Part shown: piece by piece, positions 25,880 through 34,477 of the stretch | Numbering within the stretch: position 1 is the stretch's first letter | Layout of the letters: each line of letters starts with the position of its first letter | Source of the DNA: Candidatus Zixiibacteriota bacterium | Lineage (GTDB): Bacteria > Zixibacteria > MSB-5A5 > WJJR01 | Reading direction: 5' to 3' | DNA: 43,756 bases | Assembly (NCBI GenBank): GCA_040752595.1 | Contig: JBFMGX010000007.1 | Location: 13,465 to 57,220 of the forward strand | The notes under the pieces: model-generated | What the model was told of the DNA's origin: nothing | The model's database searches: none | What the model saw: the letters and a program-made list of their open reading frames with translations, nothing else | Position numbers and translations under genes: made by a program

Positions 25880-26490
25880 TGGGCGCCCGACGATCCCTCG
25901 GCGGATGTCTCAGGCGCGGGGGGTTTGCGGTTGTACGCGTCGGCAGCGGCCACGAGGCCGCGAGCCAACACCATGGCCACAGCCTCGGCGGCGCGTGCCG
26001 CCATTTCCCGGGCCGCAATCAACTCCCCCGGACCAAATGGGTCAAGCACAAACTCTGCGGCATCCACTCCGGCCGGGAGTGGCCCGATCCCGCACCGAAC
26101 CCGGGCAAACTGTTCTGTCCCCAGACAGGCGATGATCGACGCCAGTCCGTTATGCCCTCCTGAAGAGCCGTGGCCGCGTAAGCGAAGCTGGCCCAAGGGC
26201 AGGGCCAGGTCATCGGCAACCACCAGAAGCGACTCCGGGCTCAGATCGTACTTCCGTGACAGGTGATCGAATGCCTCCCCCGAGGCGTTCATGAACGTCG
26301 TCGGCTTGACCAGCAACGCCTTCTGCCCGGCGACACGCCCGGAGGCTTCGAGGTACGGACCCTGCCCCGGCTTGAATGCCAGGCGTGTCTCCCCGGCCAC
26401 GAGATCCGCCACCCACCAACCCAAGTTATGCCGTGTCATGGCGTAGCGAGCACCGGGATTGCCCAGAAAGACGATGATCGGGATGGCCAT
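25876..26490 (-). CDS. pth: Peptidyl-tRNA hydrolase
   Basis: 204 residues. Pth releases peptides from peptidyl-tRNA dropped by the ribosome. The family residues are Asn11 (FLGNPG), His21 (TRHNLGWW), the LLVKPTTFMNASG segment and Asp93/94 of VADDLALPLG, followed by GHGSSGGHNGLASI. The C-terminal helix is rich in alanine. A GGGGAG sequence lies ten bases ahead of the ATG. It heads the rpsF-rpsR-rplI group. Confidence 0.96.
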   Translation of the reverse strand: MAIPIIVFLGNPGARYAMTRHNLGWWVADLVAGETRLAFKPGQGPYLEASGRVAGQKALLVKPTTFMNASGEAFDHLSRKYDLSPESLLVVADDLALPLGQLRLRGHGSSGGHNGLASIIACLGTEQFARVRCGIGPLPAGVDAAEFVLDPFGPGELIAAREMAARAAEAVAMVLARGLVAAADAYNRKPPAPETSAEGSSGAQ

Positions 26491-26697
26491 ACTATCGATG
26501 CTCCCCGCCGAAGAAGTCTCCCGGCATGACGACTGTCAATCTCGCAGAGCCGGCGAGCCGATAACATTGGAAAGGCGAAAACGGTTGCGCGCAACGCCGT
26601 TCTTGGGGCATAAATGACCATCCTGAAGCGGGGATGGGTGCGCTACGCTCCCCATCAGCCTTGCCCACCCCTGACGCCTCCACAGGACACGCCATCA

Positions 26698-27201
26698 ATG
26701 AACATCTCGCGACTCCTGGATGCCTCCCTGATTGAACTGGCGATGTCCACGCGCATCGTCGAGGACCCGGACAATCCGGTGAAGTCGGCCCGCCGTCGCC
26801 GCCTGGATCAGGAGACGATCCTCGATGAGTTGGTTTCCATTCTCGAGCGCTCGGGCAAGGTGGGGAATCGCAGCAAGCTACTCGTCGAATTCATCAACCG
26901 TGAACGGAAAGCTCCGACCGCCATCGGGTATGGGATCGCCATCCCACACGTTCGCACATACCAAGTGAGAGAACTCGTCATCGGTGTGGGGCGGTCGGCT
27001 GAGGGGTACGACTTCGGCGCCCCCGACGATGAACCGGTTCGCCTGTTCTTCGTCATGGCCGCACCCTCGTACGATGACAACCTCTATTTGCGCGTGTTCA
27101 AGTCGCTGGCCGAGGTGTTGCAGTTCGACTATTTCCGCCAACGGCTGATGGAGACAAACTCTGTGTTCGAGATCATCCGCACTTTTGAAGAAATGGAATG
27201 A
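26698..27201 (+). CDS. PTS EIIA type-2 (fructose/nitrogen-type) domain protein
   Basis: 167 residues. The EIIA-2 fold spans nearly the whole protein, with the phospho-acceptor His84 in GYGIAIPHVRT (78-87). No permease, HPr or enzyme I gene is nearby, so it is more likely a regulatory EIIA (PtsN-type) than part of a sugar transporter. The phosphoryl donor is unknown. Start at 26698: the open frame extends back to 26614, but the family-like MNISRLLDA begins here; an AGGA lies about ten bases upstream. It is divergent from pth and ahead of a histidine kinase, though separated by 413 bases. Confidence 0.85.
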   Translation: MNISRLLDASLIELAMSTRIVEDPDNPVKSARRRRLDQETILDELVSILERSGKVGNRSKLLVEFINRERKAPTAIGYGIAIPHVRTYQVRELVIGVGRSAEGYDFGAPDDEPVRLFFVMAAPSYDDNLYLRVFKSLAEVLQFDYFRQRLMETNSVFEIIRTFEEME

Positions 27202-27614
27202 GTCGGAGAGGGCGGCGTCGGGCATAGGGACCTGTTGAAGACCCCATCGAAGCGGGATCTCTCTCGCAAGGGGATTGCTTCGTCGCTCAGCCCGCTCACA
27301 GAGCCGGCTTCCTGCAACGACACAAAGATCTGTCCAAGACTTACTCTGTCGTTGCGAGGAGCTCGTTCGCCGGAGGCGGACGACCGACGAAGAAATTGCC
27401 CGACTTGGGTCGACTCGTTCAGCAGGCCCATAAGCCCGATCTGTCGACGTCTCACGCGGAACCTCGGGCTGATCTTCGTGGTAGAATGCCCCAAATGAGG
27501 CAAACGTACGATATAACACATGCGTTGAAGCAAATGATTCGCGAACTGTTGAGGATCTGGTTTCCGATGAACAGGACAGGCTCACAACGAGATCTCATCG
27601 CTTTGTGAGACAAC
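27202..27614. other. Intergenic region with repeat-like sequence, no gene found
   Basis: 413 bases. Bases 27265-27405 hold repeat-like sequence with GGATTGCTTCGTCGCTC near the left and GTCGTTGCGAGGAGC then GACGAAGAAATTG at the right, partly complementary, like the TTGCGAGGAGC...GAAGCAATC repeats of many environmental bacteria. From about 27480 to 27614 the sequence is more A+T-rich, including GATATAACA, and may hold the promoter for the histidine kinase. No ORF here has family-like content. Confidence 0.5.
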
Positions 27615-28769
27615 ATGATGGTCACGAATTCCGCCATCCAGAGCGAGCTTCGCCGGATACTCCTGATCTCGGCTCTTCTCATCGGCCTGTCGATCGCTCA
27701 TTTCGTCAGTCCCGCGGAGGCGATCTGGCTCCACGACTTCTGGTTCAAGGTGACATACATACCCATTGTACTGTCCGGCTTATGGTTTGGGGTGCGTGGC
27801 GGACTGACGGTCGGAGTCATCACGGGGTTGACCTACACGGTCCATATCAGGCTGCAGTTGGCGGGGCACCATCAGCATGCGCAGACCGGATTCTGGCTGG
27901 AGCTGGTGCTCTATCTCCTCATCGGCATCGTGGTTGGGTGGCTGGCAGACGAACAACGCCGGATCCAAGAGAGATTGCATCAGACGAACCTGCAACTCCA
28001 AGATTCGCTGGCGTCACTGAAGGAAAAAGCCGAGGCGCTCTTGGTGGCCGAAGAGTCGCTACGGCGCGCCGACCGACTCCGCGCGGTTGGAGAGCTTGCG
28101 GCCGGCATCGCCCACGAAGTCAGGAATCCCTTGAGCGGGATACTGGGCGCAGCCAAGATCCTAGCGGACCCTGCCACGAATGACCAGAATCGTGCGGAGT
28201 TTGCCGATCTCCTCGCACAGGAGACACAGCGTCTGGACCGTGTGATTGGCCGACTGCTCGATCTGGCCCGGCCGGGACCGGGAAGCGCGGGCACGTCACT
28301 GTTGGCCAACGAAATCGCTTTCGTGGGTCAGTTGACGGAAGGGACGAGACGGAAGTCGCACGCCGATTACGACCTGTCCCAAGTGCCCCATGACATTGTG
28401 GTCGCGGTTCCGGTGGATGTGGCAAGACAGATCATACTGAACCTCACATTGAATGCGCTGGCCGCCCTGTCCGAGCGCGGCGGTCAGATCATATGGTCGG
28501 CTGAGATAGAGGGGGACCGCACCACGGTTCGAGTTCGCGACACCGGGGGTGGGGTGGACTCCCAGATCCGTGACCATCTGTTTGAGCCGTTTGTGACGAC
28601 CCGTCAGACGGGAGGCACCGGCTTGGGGCTGGCGATTGTGGCGCGGCTGGTACGGGAATCGGGGGGAGAGATCGATCTGGAATCGACCGGTCCGTCAGGG
28701 ACCACATTTGCCCTGACGTTGCCGATCGCCTCTGACCGCGCCTGGCAGGGCCAGGGGGAGGGATCGTGA
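27615..28769 (+). CDS. Membrane-bound sensor histidine kinase
   Basis: 384 residues. Three to four N-terminal membrane helices (15-31, 46-60, 64-78, 95-110) with short loops are followed by a coiled coil (112-155). A HisKA domain with His167 in GIAHEVRNPLSGI comes next, then an HATPase with N box LNLTLNALAA, G1 VRDTGGGV, F box LFEPFVTT and G2 GGTGLGLAI. No PAS or HAMP domain is visible, so the signal is sensed in or near the membrane; the periplasmic loops are small. Its stop overlaps the start of the NtrC-type regulator as GTGA, making them a dedicated pair. Confidence 0.94.
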   Translation: MMVTNSAIQSELRRILLISALLIGLSIAHFVSPAEAIWLHDFWFKVTYIPIVLSGLWFGVRGGLTVGVITGLTYTVHIRLQLAGHHQHAQTGFWLELVLYLLIGIVVGWLADEQRRIQERLHQTNLQLQDSLASLKEKAEALLVAEESLRRADRLRAVGELAAGIAHEVRNPLSGILGAAKILADPATNDQNRAEFADLLAQETQRLDRVIGRLLDLARPGPGSAGTSLLANEIAFVGQLTEGTRRKSHADYDLSQVPHDIVVAVPVDVARQIILNLTLNALAALSERGGQIIWSAEIEGDRTTVRVRDTGGGVDSQIRDHLFEPFVTTRQTGGTGLGLAIVARLVRESGGEIDLESTGPSGTTFALTLPIASDRAWQGQGEGS

Positions 28770-30172
28770 GCGCCATGCCCCGCATCCTGTTCGCCGAGGA
28801 TGATGCCAGTTTGCGGCGCATCGCCGAGCACGAGTTGACGCGCGCCGGGTACACGGTCGCGCTCGCAACCGACGGCCAGGATGCCTGGAGGCAGTTCACA
28901 TCGGACGGGGCCGATTGCGTGGTCACCGACTTGGCCATGCCGAAGCTCGACGGGGCGACTCTACTGGAGAAGATCAAGCGCGCATCGCCCGAGACGGAGG
29001 TGATCATCATCACAGCGTACGGCACCGTGGATCGCGCCGTTCAGGCGATGAAGAGCGGTGCCTTCGATTTCATCGCCAAACCCTTTGAGTTCGATGTCCT
29101 CCTGTTGACAGTTGAGCGCGCCCTTGAGCGACAACGGCTGCGGGGGGAGAATCTGCGACTGCGGAGTGAATTGAACGAGCGGTTCCGCCCGGACAACATG
29201 CTCGGCGTGTCGGCAGCGATGCAGCGCGTCTTTGACCTGATCCAGCGCCTGGCACCAACAGATACCAATGTGCTGATTGTCGGCGAGAGTGGAACGGGCA
29301 AGGAGTTGATCGCGCGGGCGATCCATCACCATGGGCCTCGTCGTGATGCCCCTTTCGTAGCGGTCAATTGCGGCGCGCTCCCACGCGATCTGATTGAGAG
29401 CGAGCTGTTTGGCGTGGAGCGCGGCGCCTTCACGGGGGCGGACCGGGATCGGCCGGGACGTTTCGAACGCGCCGGTGAGGGGACGCTCTTTCTGGATGAA
29501 ATCACCGAGCTACCGACCGAACTGCAGGTGAAGCTGTTGCGTGCCCTCCAAGAACGGGAAGTCGAGCGTCTCGGCAGCACCACCCCCGTGCCGGTTCGCG
29601 CTCGATTCCTGTGCGCCAGCAATGCCGACATTGCCGACCGCGTCGCCCGAGGGTCATTCCGACAGGATCTGTACTTCCGCATCAATGTCGTCACCATCGT
29701 GGTCCCGCCTCTGCGAGAACGATCGGACGACATCGAACCGCTGCTGCGCGGCGTACTGAAACGCCTCAACGCGGGGGACCTGGAAATCCCCCCAGAAGTA
29801 CTGGCGGTCCTCCGGAACTACTCCTGGCCGGGCAATGTGCGGGAACTGGAGAACGCCGTTGAGCGGGCGGTCGTGCTGCGCCGGCACTCGAATCGCCTCA
29901 CCCCGGAAGACCTCCCGGCGGAGATTCTGGAAGGCGCCAGTGCCCGCAGTGGAACCGATTCGGGGGCCGGCCCATCGCTCCCCGAGGCAGGGATCGACTT
30001 CTTCACTTGGGAGAAGTCCCTCCTGCGGGAGGCCCTGAAGAAAGCGGGCGGCAACCGTTCCCGTGCCGCGCGCCTCCTGGGCCTATCGCGGCAGACTTTG
30101 TTATACCGCCTGCGAAAGTTCGGTCTGACCCCGCCCCGAACCGGCGGGCATCCCACAAACACTGAGGATTAG
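28766..30172 (+). CDS. NtrC-family sigma54-dependent response regulator
   Basis: 468 residues. Receiver domain (1-120) with acidic FAEDD, phospho-acceptor Asp55 in VTDLAMPKLDG, and AKPFE. The AAA+ domain (about 145-380) has Walker A GESGTGKE, the sigma54-contacting loop GAFTGA, Walker B GTLFLDEI and the sensor NYSWPGNVREL. A Fis-type DNA-binding helix-turn-helix closes the protein (NRSRAARLLGLSRQTLLYRL). It activates sigma54 promoters when phosphorylated by the kinase it overlaps. GTG start at 28766 with GGGGGAGGG just upstream; an ATG three codons later is the alternative. Targets are unknown; no sigma54 gene is in the window. Confidence 0.95.
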   Translation: MSAMPRILFAEDDASLRRIAEHELTRAGYTVALATDGQDAWRQFTSDGADCVVTDLAMPKLDGATLLEKIKRASPETEVIIITAYGTVDRAVQAMKSGAFDFIAKPFEFDVLLLTVERALERQRLRGENLRLRSELNERFRPDNMLGVSAAMQRVFDLIQRLAPTDTNVLIVGESGTGKELIARAIHHHGPRRDAPFVAVNCGALPRDLIESELFGVERGAFTGADRDRPGRFERAGEGTLFLDEITELPTELQVKLLRALQEREVERLGSTTPVPVRARFLCASNADIADRVARGSFRQDLYFRINVVTIVVPPLRERSDDIEPLLRGVLKRLNAGDLEIPPEVLAVLRNYSWPGNVRELENAVERAVVLRRHSNRLTPEDLPAEILEGASARSGTDSGAGPSLPEAGIDFFTWEKSLLREALKKAGGNRSRAARLLGLSRQTLLYRLRKFGLTPPRTGGHPTNTED

Positions 30173-30276
30173 ACAGTGCCTGCGGTGGCAAGCTGCCCAT
30201 TGACTCGGAAGCGATGGGGCTGCTTCTTGCGGAGGCCAATGGGTTGGAGAGGGAACCTTGTCGGGAGGATCGGAAG

Positions 30277-30855
30277 ATGAGAGCAGCAATCGTGGCATTG
30301 TTGGCGGCGGCGGCATTCTCGGGATGCCAGCAGAAGACCGAGCAAAGACCGGCGACTACGACGCCTCCGTCGCAGGCGCAGCCGCCAGCCCAAGCAGCAG
30401 ACAAACGCACGCCCCGTCCCTCAATGAAGCAATCCGATGCCCGGATCTGGATCGACTCGCTGACGGTCGCCAAGGGAGCGTCCGGTGCCTTTAAGATCAA
30501 CTACTACGGCGTGGAGCCATTGCGCGCCATCGTCCTCCCTCTGACTTTCCCGGTCGGCATGCATGTCGATTCGGTCTCGTTTGCGGGCGGGATCCTCGAA
30601 TACCTGTCCAGCCGTCCTACGCGCATCGAAAACGACCAGCGCTTCCTCTTGATGACCGGCATTCCGATGACCGAGCCGGACATCCCCGCCAAGGAGGGCA
30701 TACTGGCCAGGGTACACTTCACCTTGGGCCAGGACGCCGTGTCCGGCAAGATCGATGAAACGTTTGTGCCGCCGGGGAACTACCTGACATATGTGGATAC
30801 CGCCGGTGCGCTGGTCGAGCCGATCTTTGAGCCGGGTACGCTGACGGTTCAGTAG
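30277..30855 (+). CDS. Lipoprotein with cohesin-like beta domain
   Basis: 192 residues. A short basic start and a hydrophobic run end in AFSGC, a lipobox with Cys at about 17. A Thr/Pro/Gln/Ala-rich linker (20-48) is followed by a beta-rich domain with SLTVAKGASGAFKINYYG and GMHVDSVSFAGGILEY. This resembles cohesin / dockerin-associated beta-sandwich domains often seen in secreted proteins of candidate phyla; the name is tentative. The ATG at 30277 follows GGGAGG about nine bases upstream; the frame opens at 30214. It sits between the regulator gene and pyrE; co-transcription is likely. Confidence 0.75.
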   Translation: MRAAIVALLAAAAFSGCQQKTEQRPATTTPPSQAQPPAQAADKRTPRPSMKQSDARIWIDSLTVAKGASGAFKINYYGVEPLRAIVLPLTFPVGMHVDSVSFAGGILEYLSSRPTRIENDQRFLLMTGIPMTEPDIPAKEGILARVHFTLGQDAVSGKIDETFVPPGNYLTYVDTAGALVEPIFEPGTLTVQ

Positions 30856-30881
30856 GCGATGGCCCCTCGAAAGGAGCAGCC

Positions 30882-31445
30882 ATGACCGGCGGGCCCCAAG
30901 CGGCGGTCGATGCCTTGGAACGTCTGCGCGCAGGGCTCAACCGCTATGCGCTCAAGCGGGGGCGCTTCGTCCTCGCTTCCGGCGCGATATCGGACTACTA
31001 CGTCAACGTCAAGGAGATCTGTCTCCGAGGGGAGTACCTTCGTCTCGTCGGGGAACTCCTTTGGGCGAAGATCAAACGGACCGGTGCCGATGCCGTGGGT
31101 GGGTTGACACTGGGAGCCGACCCGATCGTGGCGGCGGTCACGATCGCCGCGGCCGATGACGGGGTCGATTGCTCGGCCCTGATCATCCGCAAGGAACTCA
31201 AGGACCATGGCACGGGGCAGCGCATCGAGGGACCCTTTCAACCGGGGATGCGGGTCGCCGTGGTGGAAGACGTCACGACGACCGGCGCATCGGCCAAGTC
31301 CGCTGCGGACGCGATCATAGCCGCTGGGGGCATTGTGGTCGGCGTCTTTTCGGTCCTCAATCGGGCCGCCGGCGCGGATGGGCTCTTTGCCGCGCAGGGC
31401 TGGCCGTTTGATGCGCTGTTCGGGACAAAGGACCTCGACTTGTAA
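30882..31445 (+). CDS. pyrE: Orotate phosphoribosyltransferase
   Basis: 187 residues. It joins orotate and PRPP to make OMP in pyrimidine synthesis. Family motifs include the FVLASGAISDYYVNVKEI segment (29-46), GLTLGADPIVAA (74-85), IIRKELKDHGTG (101-112) and the PRPP loop VVEDVTTTGAS (127-137). AAAGGAG lies five bases ahead of the ATG. No pyrF follows; instead a convergent gene begins. Confidence 0.95.
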   Translation: MTGGPQAAVDALERLRAGLNRYALKRGRFVLASGAISDYYVNVKEICLRGEYLRLVGELLWAKIKRTGADAVGGLTLGADPIVAAVTIAAADDGVDCSALIIRKELKDHGTGQRIEGPFQPGMRVAVVEDVTTTGASAKSAADAIIAAGGIVVGVFSVLNRAAGADGLFAAQGWPFDALFGTKDLDL

Positions 31446-31567
31446 CGTGTGACTCCTGCTACGAACTGACTGCCGGTCCTTGTCAACGTGTGCCAGTGAC
31501 CTCGGGGAATGTTGGAAAAGCCCGGCCGATGTGAATTCCGCTTGGCGGGCTCAGTGGCATATGTCAT

Positions 31568-32437
31568 TTAGCGCGAGATGATGGCCAGGAACGTCAGCAG
31601 CCACAGCAGTGTGTTCACCAGCATCGGTCCGTCACGCAATAGGGCCGAGGTCGGGTTGCCGCCCTTCTGCTCGCCGTGGATGAGATAGAGATAGCGGAAG
31701 ACACCGAAAAGCACGAACGGTAGGGTCCAGATCAACTGGCCGGTGCCGAATTTCGCCTGGGTGTCGGCGGACAGCGTATAGAGCGCATAGGCGACAACGG
31801 TCGACGCGGTCGTGACGGCGATCAGTTGATCCAGCAGGTGCGGCGAGTATCCCGCCAAGGCGGCGCGGTGGCTGAGCGCATCATCACCGAGCGCAACCAG
31901 TTCCCAGCGCCGTTTGCCGAATCCCAGGAACAGCGCCAGAAGGAGCGTGCACACGATCAGCCACGGGGAGATCGCCACACCGATCGCCTCGGCACCGGCG
32001 ACCGCGCGCACGACAAAGCCAAGGGCGACGATCATCACGTCAATGATCGGCACCCGCTTGAGCGCCACCGAGTAGGCCGTATTCAGGAGGAGGTAGATGA
32101 CGACGGCGACAAGGAACGGTATCCCCAGACGCCAGGCGCCGATGAGTCCGACAACGGCCAAGCAGCAGGCCACAATGAGCGCCATCGAAACAGGGAGCGT
32201 ACCCGCGGCGATCGGCCGCAGTCGCTTCTGGGGATGCAGACGGTCGTTGTCGCGGTCGCGGACATCATTGAAGAGGTAGACCGCGCTGGCCAGAGCGCAG
32301 AAGACGGCAAAGGCCGCCAATGACCGCAGCACATCATCGCCCCGGTCAAAATGCCGTGAGAAGATCAAACCGGCAAAGACGATCAGGTTCTTGACCCATT
32401 GCGTGGGCCGGAACGATTTCCAGAGCGCGGTGATCAT
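31568..32437 (-). CDS. UbiA-family prenyltransferase, decaprenyl-phosphate phosphoribosyltransferase-like
   Basis: 289 residues, eight to nine membrane helices. The first Asp-rich motif is NDVRDRDND (57-65), followed by RLRPIAAGTL. The start, SFRPTQWVKNLIVFAG, is typical of the subgroup that transfers 5-phosphoribose to polyprenyl phosphate (mycobacterial Rv3806c-like), the first step toward decaprenylphosphoryl-arabinose. Other UbiA substrates cannot be excluded. The DprE partners are not in this window. No clear ribosome-binding site; start ATG at 32437. Confidence 0.85.
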   Translation of the reverse strand: MITALWKSFRPTQWVKNLIVFAGLIFSRHFDRGDDVLRSLAAFAVFCALASAVYLFNDVRDRDNDRLHPQKRLRPIAAGTLPVSMALIVACCLAVVGLIGAWRLGIPFLVAVVIYLLLNTAYSVALKRVPIIDVMIVALGFVVRAVAGAEAIGVAISPWLIVCTLLLALFLGFGKRRWELVALGDDALSHRAALAGYSPHLLDQLIAVTTASTVVAYALYTLSADTQAKFGTGQLIWTLPFVLFGVFRYLYLIHGEQKGGNPTSALLRDGPMLVNTLLWLLTFLAIISR

Positions 32438-32754
32438 TATCTGTCAGCTGGGCGTTTAGGAACGCATGCAGTGATCGTTTGCGTCATCTGCCATCCCGAG
32501 TGAACCCCGCCCGCCACGGCGGATGGGATGAAACGAGGGATCTGCTGTTCCTTCTAAAAGAGAAAAGCAGATTCTCGCCCGCCTTTGGCGGGCAAGCCCC
32601 GCCAAAGAGCGGCGGGAGCCGGAATGACAATGGCTGCCCGTTTTCCTCAACGTGTATGGACCTTCCATCAGGAGTGAATGCTCCCCTCACCCGATCCGCC
32701 TGACGGCGCCGTGCCTGCCGGCAGGCAGGGATCGACCTCTCCCGGAGGGAGAGG
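32438..32754. repeat. Intergenic region with two dispersed repeat elements
   Basis: 317 bases without a gene. Bases 32491-32630 are a copy of the CATCCCGAG...GGAATGACA inverted repeat (see 18767-18859), with an inner CGCCTTTGGCGGGC hairpin. Bases 32683-32757 are a copy of the CCCTCACCCGATCC...GGGAGAGGT family, containing a CCTGCCGGCAGG palindrome. Confidence 0.75.
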
Positions 32755-33966
32755 TTATCGACCGACCGCCCCGGCCGGCGGCAAGTTGCAACGCGTCGGC
32801 TTGTCGTGCCGCAGGCCGAGGACATAGTCGGCCTGAATCAACTTGTGCATCTCGCGCGTTCCCTCATAGATCGAAGCCCCCTTGGCATTGCGATAGAACC
32901 GCTCCACCGGATACTCATCGGAAAAACCATAGGCCCCGTGCACCTGGACTGCATCGGCCGCGGCGGCTTCGGCCTGCTCGCAGGCGATCCATTTGGCCAA
33001 TGACGTCTCGCGCGTATTGGGCACGCCGGTGTTCTTCATCCAAGCGGCGCGTAGCCAGAGCAGGCGCGATGATTCATACCCTGCCACCATGCGGGCGATC
33101 ATCTCCTTGACCAATTGATGCTCGCGCAGCGGACTGCCGAACGTCAGGCGGGTTTGCGAATAGGTCACGCACGAATCCAGACAGGCACGGATCAATCCGG
33201 TCGCTCCAGCGGCCACGGTGAATCGCCCCTGATCGAGACAGAACATCGCGATGGTGAAACCTTCGCCGATCTGACCGACCACATTCTCCTTGGGCACAAG
33301 AACGTCCGACAGCGAGATCGAGCCGGTGTTCCCCGCTCGCACCCCCAGTTTGCCGTGGATCGTAGCCGTCGCGACACCGGTCATCGCGCGCTCGACCACG
33401 AACGCCGTGATCCCGGAATGGTCGCGTCGCTTCATCTTGTCGCGGTCGGTCCAGGCGAAGACAAGGAAGGTGTCGGCGACGTCAGCCAGGGAGATCCACA
33501 TCTTCTCGCCGTTGAGACGATAGCCGCTGCCGTCGCGATCGGCGGTGGTCTGAAGACCGACGACGTCGGAACCGGCATTCGGCTCGGTCAGGCCGAAAGC
33601 GCCGATTCGTTTGCCCGACGCCAGATCCGGGAGCCAGCGGGACTTCTGTTCATCAGTACACCAGGTCAGAAGCGGCAGCGAGACCAAGCCGACATGGACC
33701 GAGAGAATCACTCGCAGCGACGTGTCGACATACTCCGCCTCTTCGCACGCCAACCCGAGGGATACATAGTCCATCCCCGAGCCACCATATTTCGTCGGCA
33801 GACAGAGCCCCAGAATCTCCGCGGCGGCCATCTTGCCCAACAGGTCGGGATCAAACTCTTGGGCGCGGTCGCGCTCGCGAATTGTCGACGCCACCTCGCG
33901 CGCGCAGAAGGCACGGACCATCTCCTGGACGGTGCGGTGTTCGTCGGTGAAGGAGAAGTCGATCAT
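32755..33966 (-). CDS. Acyl-CoA dehydrogenase
   Basis: 403 residues, about 20 longer than short-chain family members. FAD-dependent alpha,beta-dehydrogenation of acyl-CoA in fatty- or amino-acid breakdown. FAD-site motifs GAFGLTEPNAGSD and GEKMWISLA, the C-terminal QVHGAYGFSDEYPVERFYRNAK and the catalytic base Glu368 (IYEGT) are all present, which fits short/medium-chain enzymes. The C terminus beyond LGLRHD is unusual low-complexity and partly falls in the repeat 32755-32757. No ETF or thiolase gene is adjacent. Start at the ATG at 33966. Confidence 0.93.
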   Translation of the reverse strand: MIDFSFTDEHRTVQEMVRAFCAREVASTIRERDRAQEFDPDLLGKMAAAEILGLCLPTKYGGSGMDYVSLGLACEEAEYVDTSLRVILSVHVGLVSLPLLTWCTDEQKSRWLPDLASGKRIGAFGLTEPNAGSDVVGLQTTADRDGSGYRLNGEKMWISLADVADTFLVFAWTDRDKMKRRDHSGITAFVVERAMTGVATATIHGKLGVRAGNTGSISLSDVLVPKENVVGQIGEGFTIAMFCLDQGRFTVAAGATGLIRACLDSCVTYSQTRLTFGSPLREHQLVKEMIARMVAGYESSRLLWLRAAWMKNTGVPNTRETSLAKWIACEQAEAAAADAVQVHGAYGFSDEYPVERFYRNAKGASIYEGTREMHKLIQADYVLGLRHDKPTRCNLPPAGAVGR

Positions 33967-33991
33967 AGTAGGACGCGGTCGAGAACGATGT

Positions 33992-34456
33992 TTAGGAAAG
34001 TGCCAGATACTCCTTCAGGAATTCGTCACGATGACGAACGATGATGCCCGCCAAGTCAGGGTTCTTCGCAAGGTCAATGAGAGTCGTATCTGTGGTGACC
34101 AAGGCCACAGCCCCCGCCAGCAAATAAGTATCAAAAAGATGGCGGTCATCGGAGGGGATCAGCGATCGCCACTCTGGAGAATCAAAGACGGTCTTCGGTT
34201 CGCCGATTCTGACACAGTGGTCGAGGTCGAGGAGAATCGAGAGGTGAAGCAGCTTGCTGGCAGTCCGGGTGATTCGGTCCGTACGCGACATCAAACCATA
34301 GGCCTTCCGCTCCCACGGACTGCCTACCATGACCGCGATGCAGTCAGCGCTGCTCCTGAGCCGCTCGAGAAACAGGATGCTCTCGTCCCTTGCTCCGGTC
34401 CCACTGTCACCCTGCAGATCATGCAGGAGCCATTCGTTGAGCACGAAGCAAGACAA
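33992..34456 (-). CDS. PIN-like domain protein (putative ribonuclease toxin)
   Basis: 154 residues. It begins SCFVLNEWLLHDL and carries a later DDRHLFDTYLLAGAVALVTTD segment (103-123), like the acidic core of PIN-fold nucleases: Asp103/104, Asp109 and Asp123, with Glu8 near the start. The usual first Asp of PIN domains (xxDTN) is Asn7-Glu8 here, so it is a divergent member. PIN proteins cut RNA, often as toxins. Start is uncertain: TTG at 34456, no clear ribosome-binding site. Gap to the upstream ATPase is 21 bases. Base composition is less G+C-rich than neighbours by eye, like the ATPase. Confidence 0.65.
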   Translation of the reverse strand: MSCFVLNEWLLHDLQGDSGTGARDESILFLERLRSSADCIAVMVGSPWERKAYGLMSRTDRITRTASKLLHLSILLDLDHCVRIGEPKTVFDSPEWRSLIPSDDRHLFDTYLLAGAVALVTTDTTLIDLAKNPDLAGIIVRHRDEFLKEYLALS

Positions 34457-34477
34457 TGACGGGGATCCCCTACCGTG

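Noticed and set aside
27235-27498. A possible gene in the gap before the histidine kinase
   Set aside because: The open frame has no start signal and mostly covers repeat-like sequence.
33115-34044. Plus-strand open frame of 309 codons opposite the acyl-CoA dehydrogenase
   Set aside because: Antisense shadow; the opposite strand shows a full acyl-CoA dehydrogenase.
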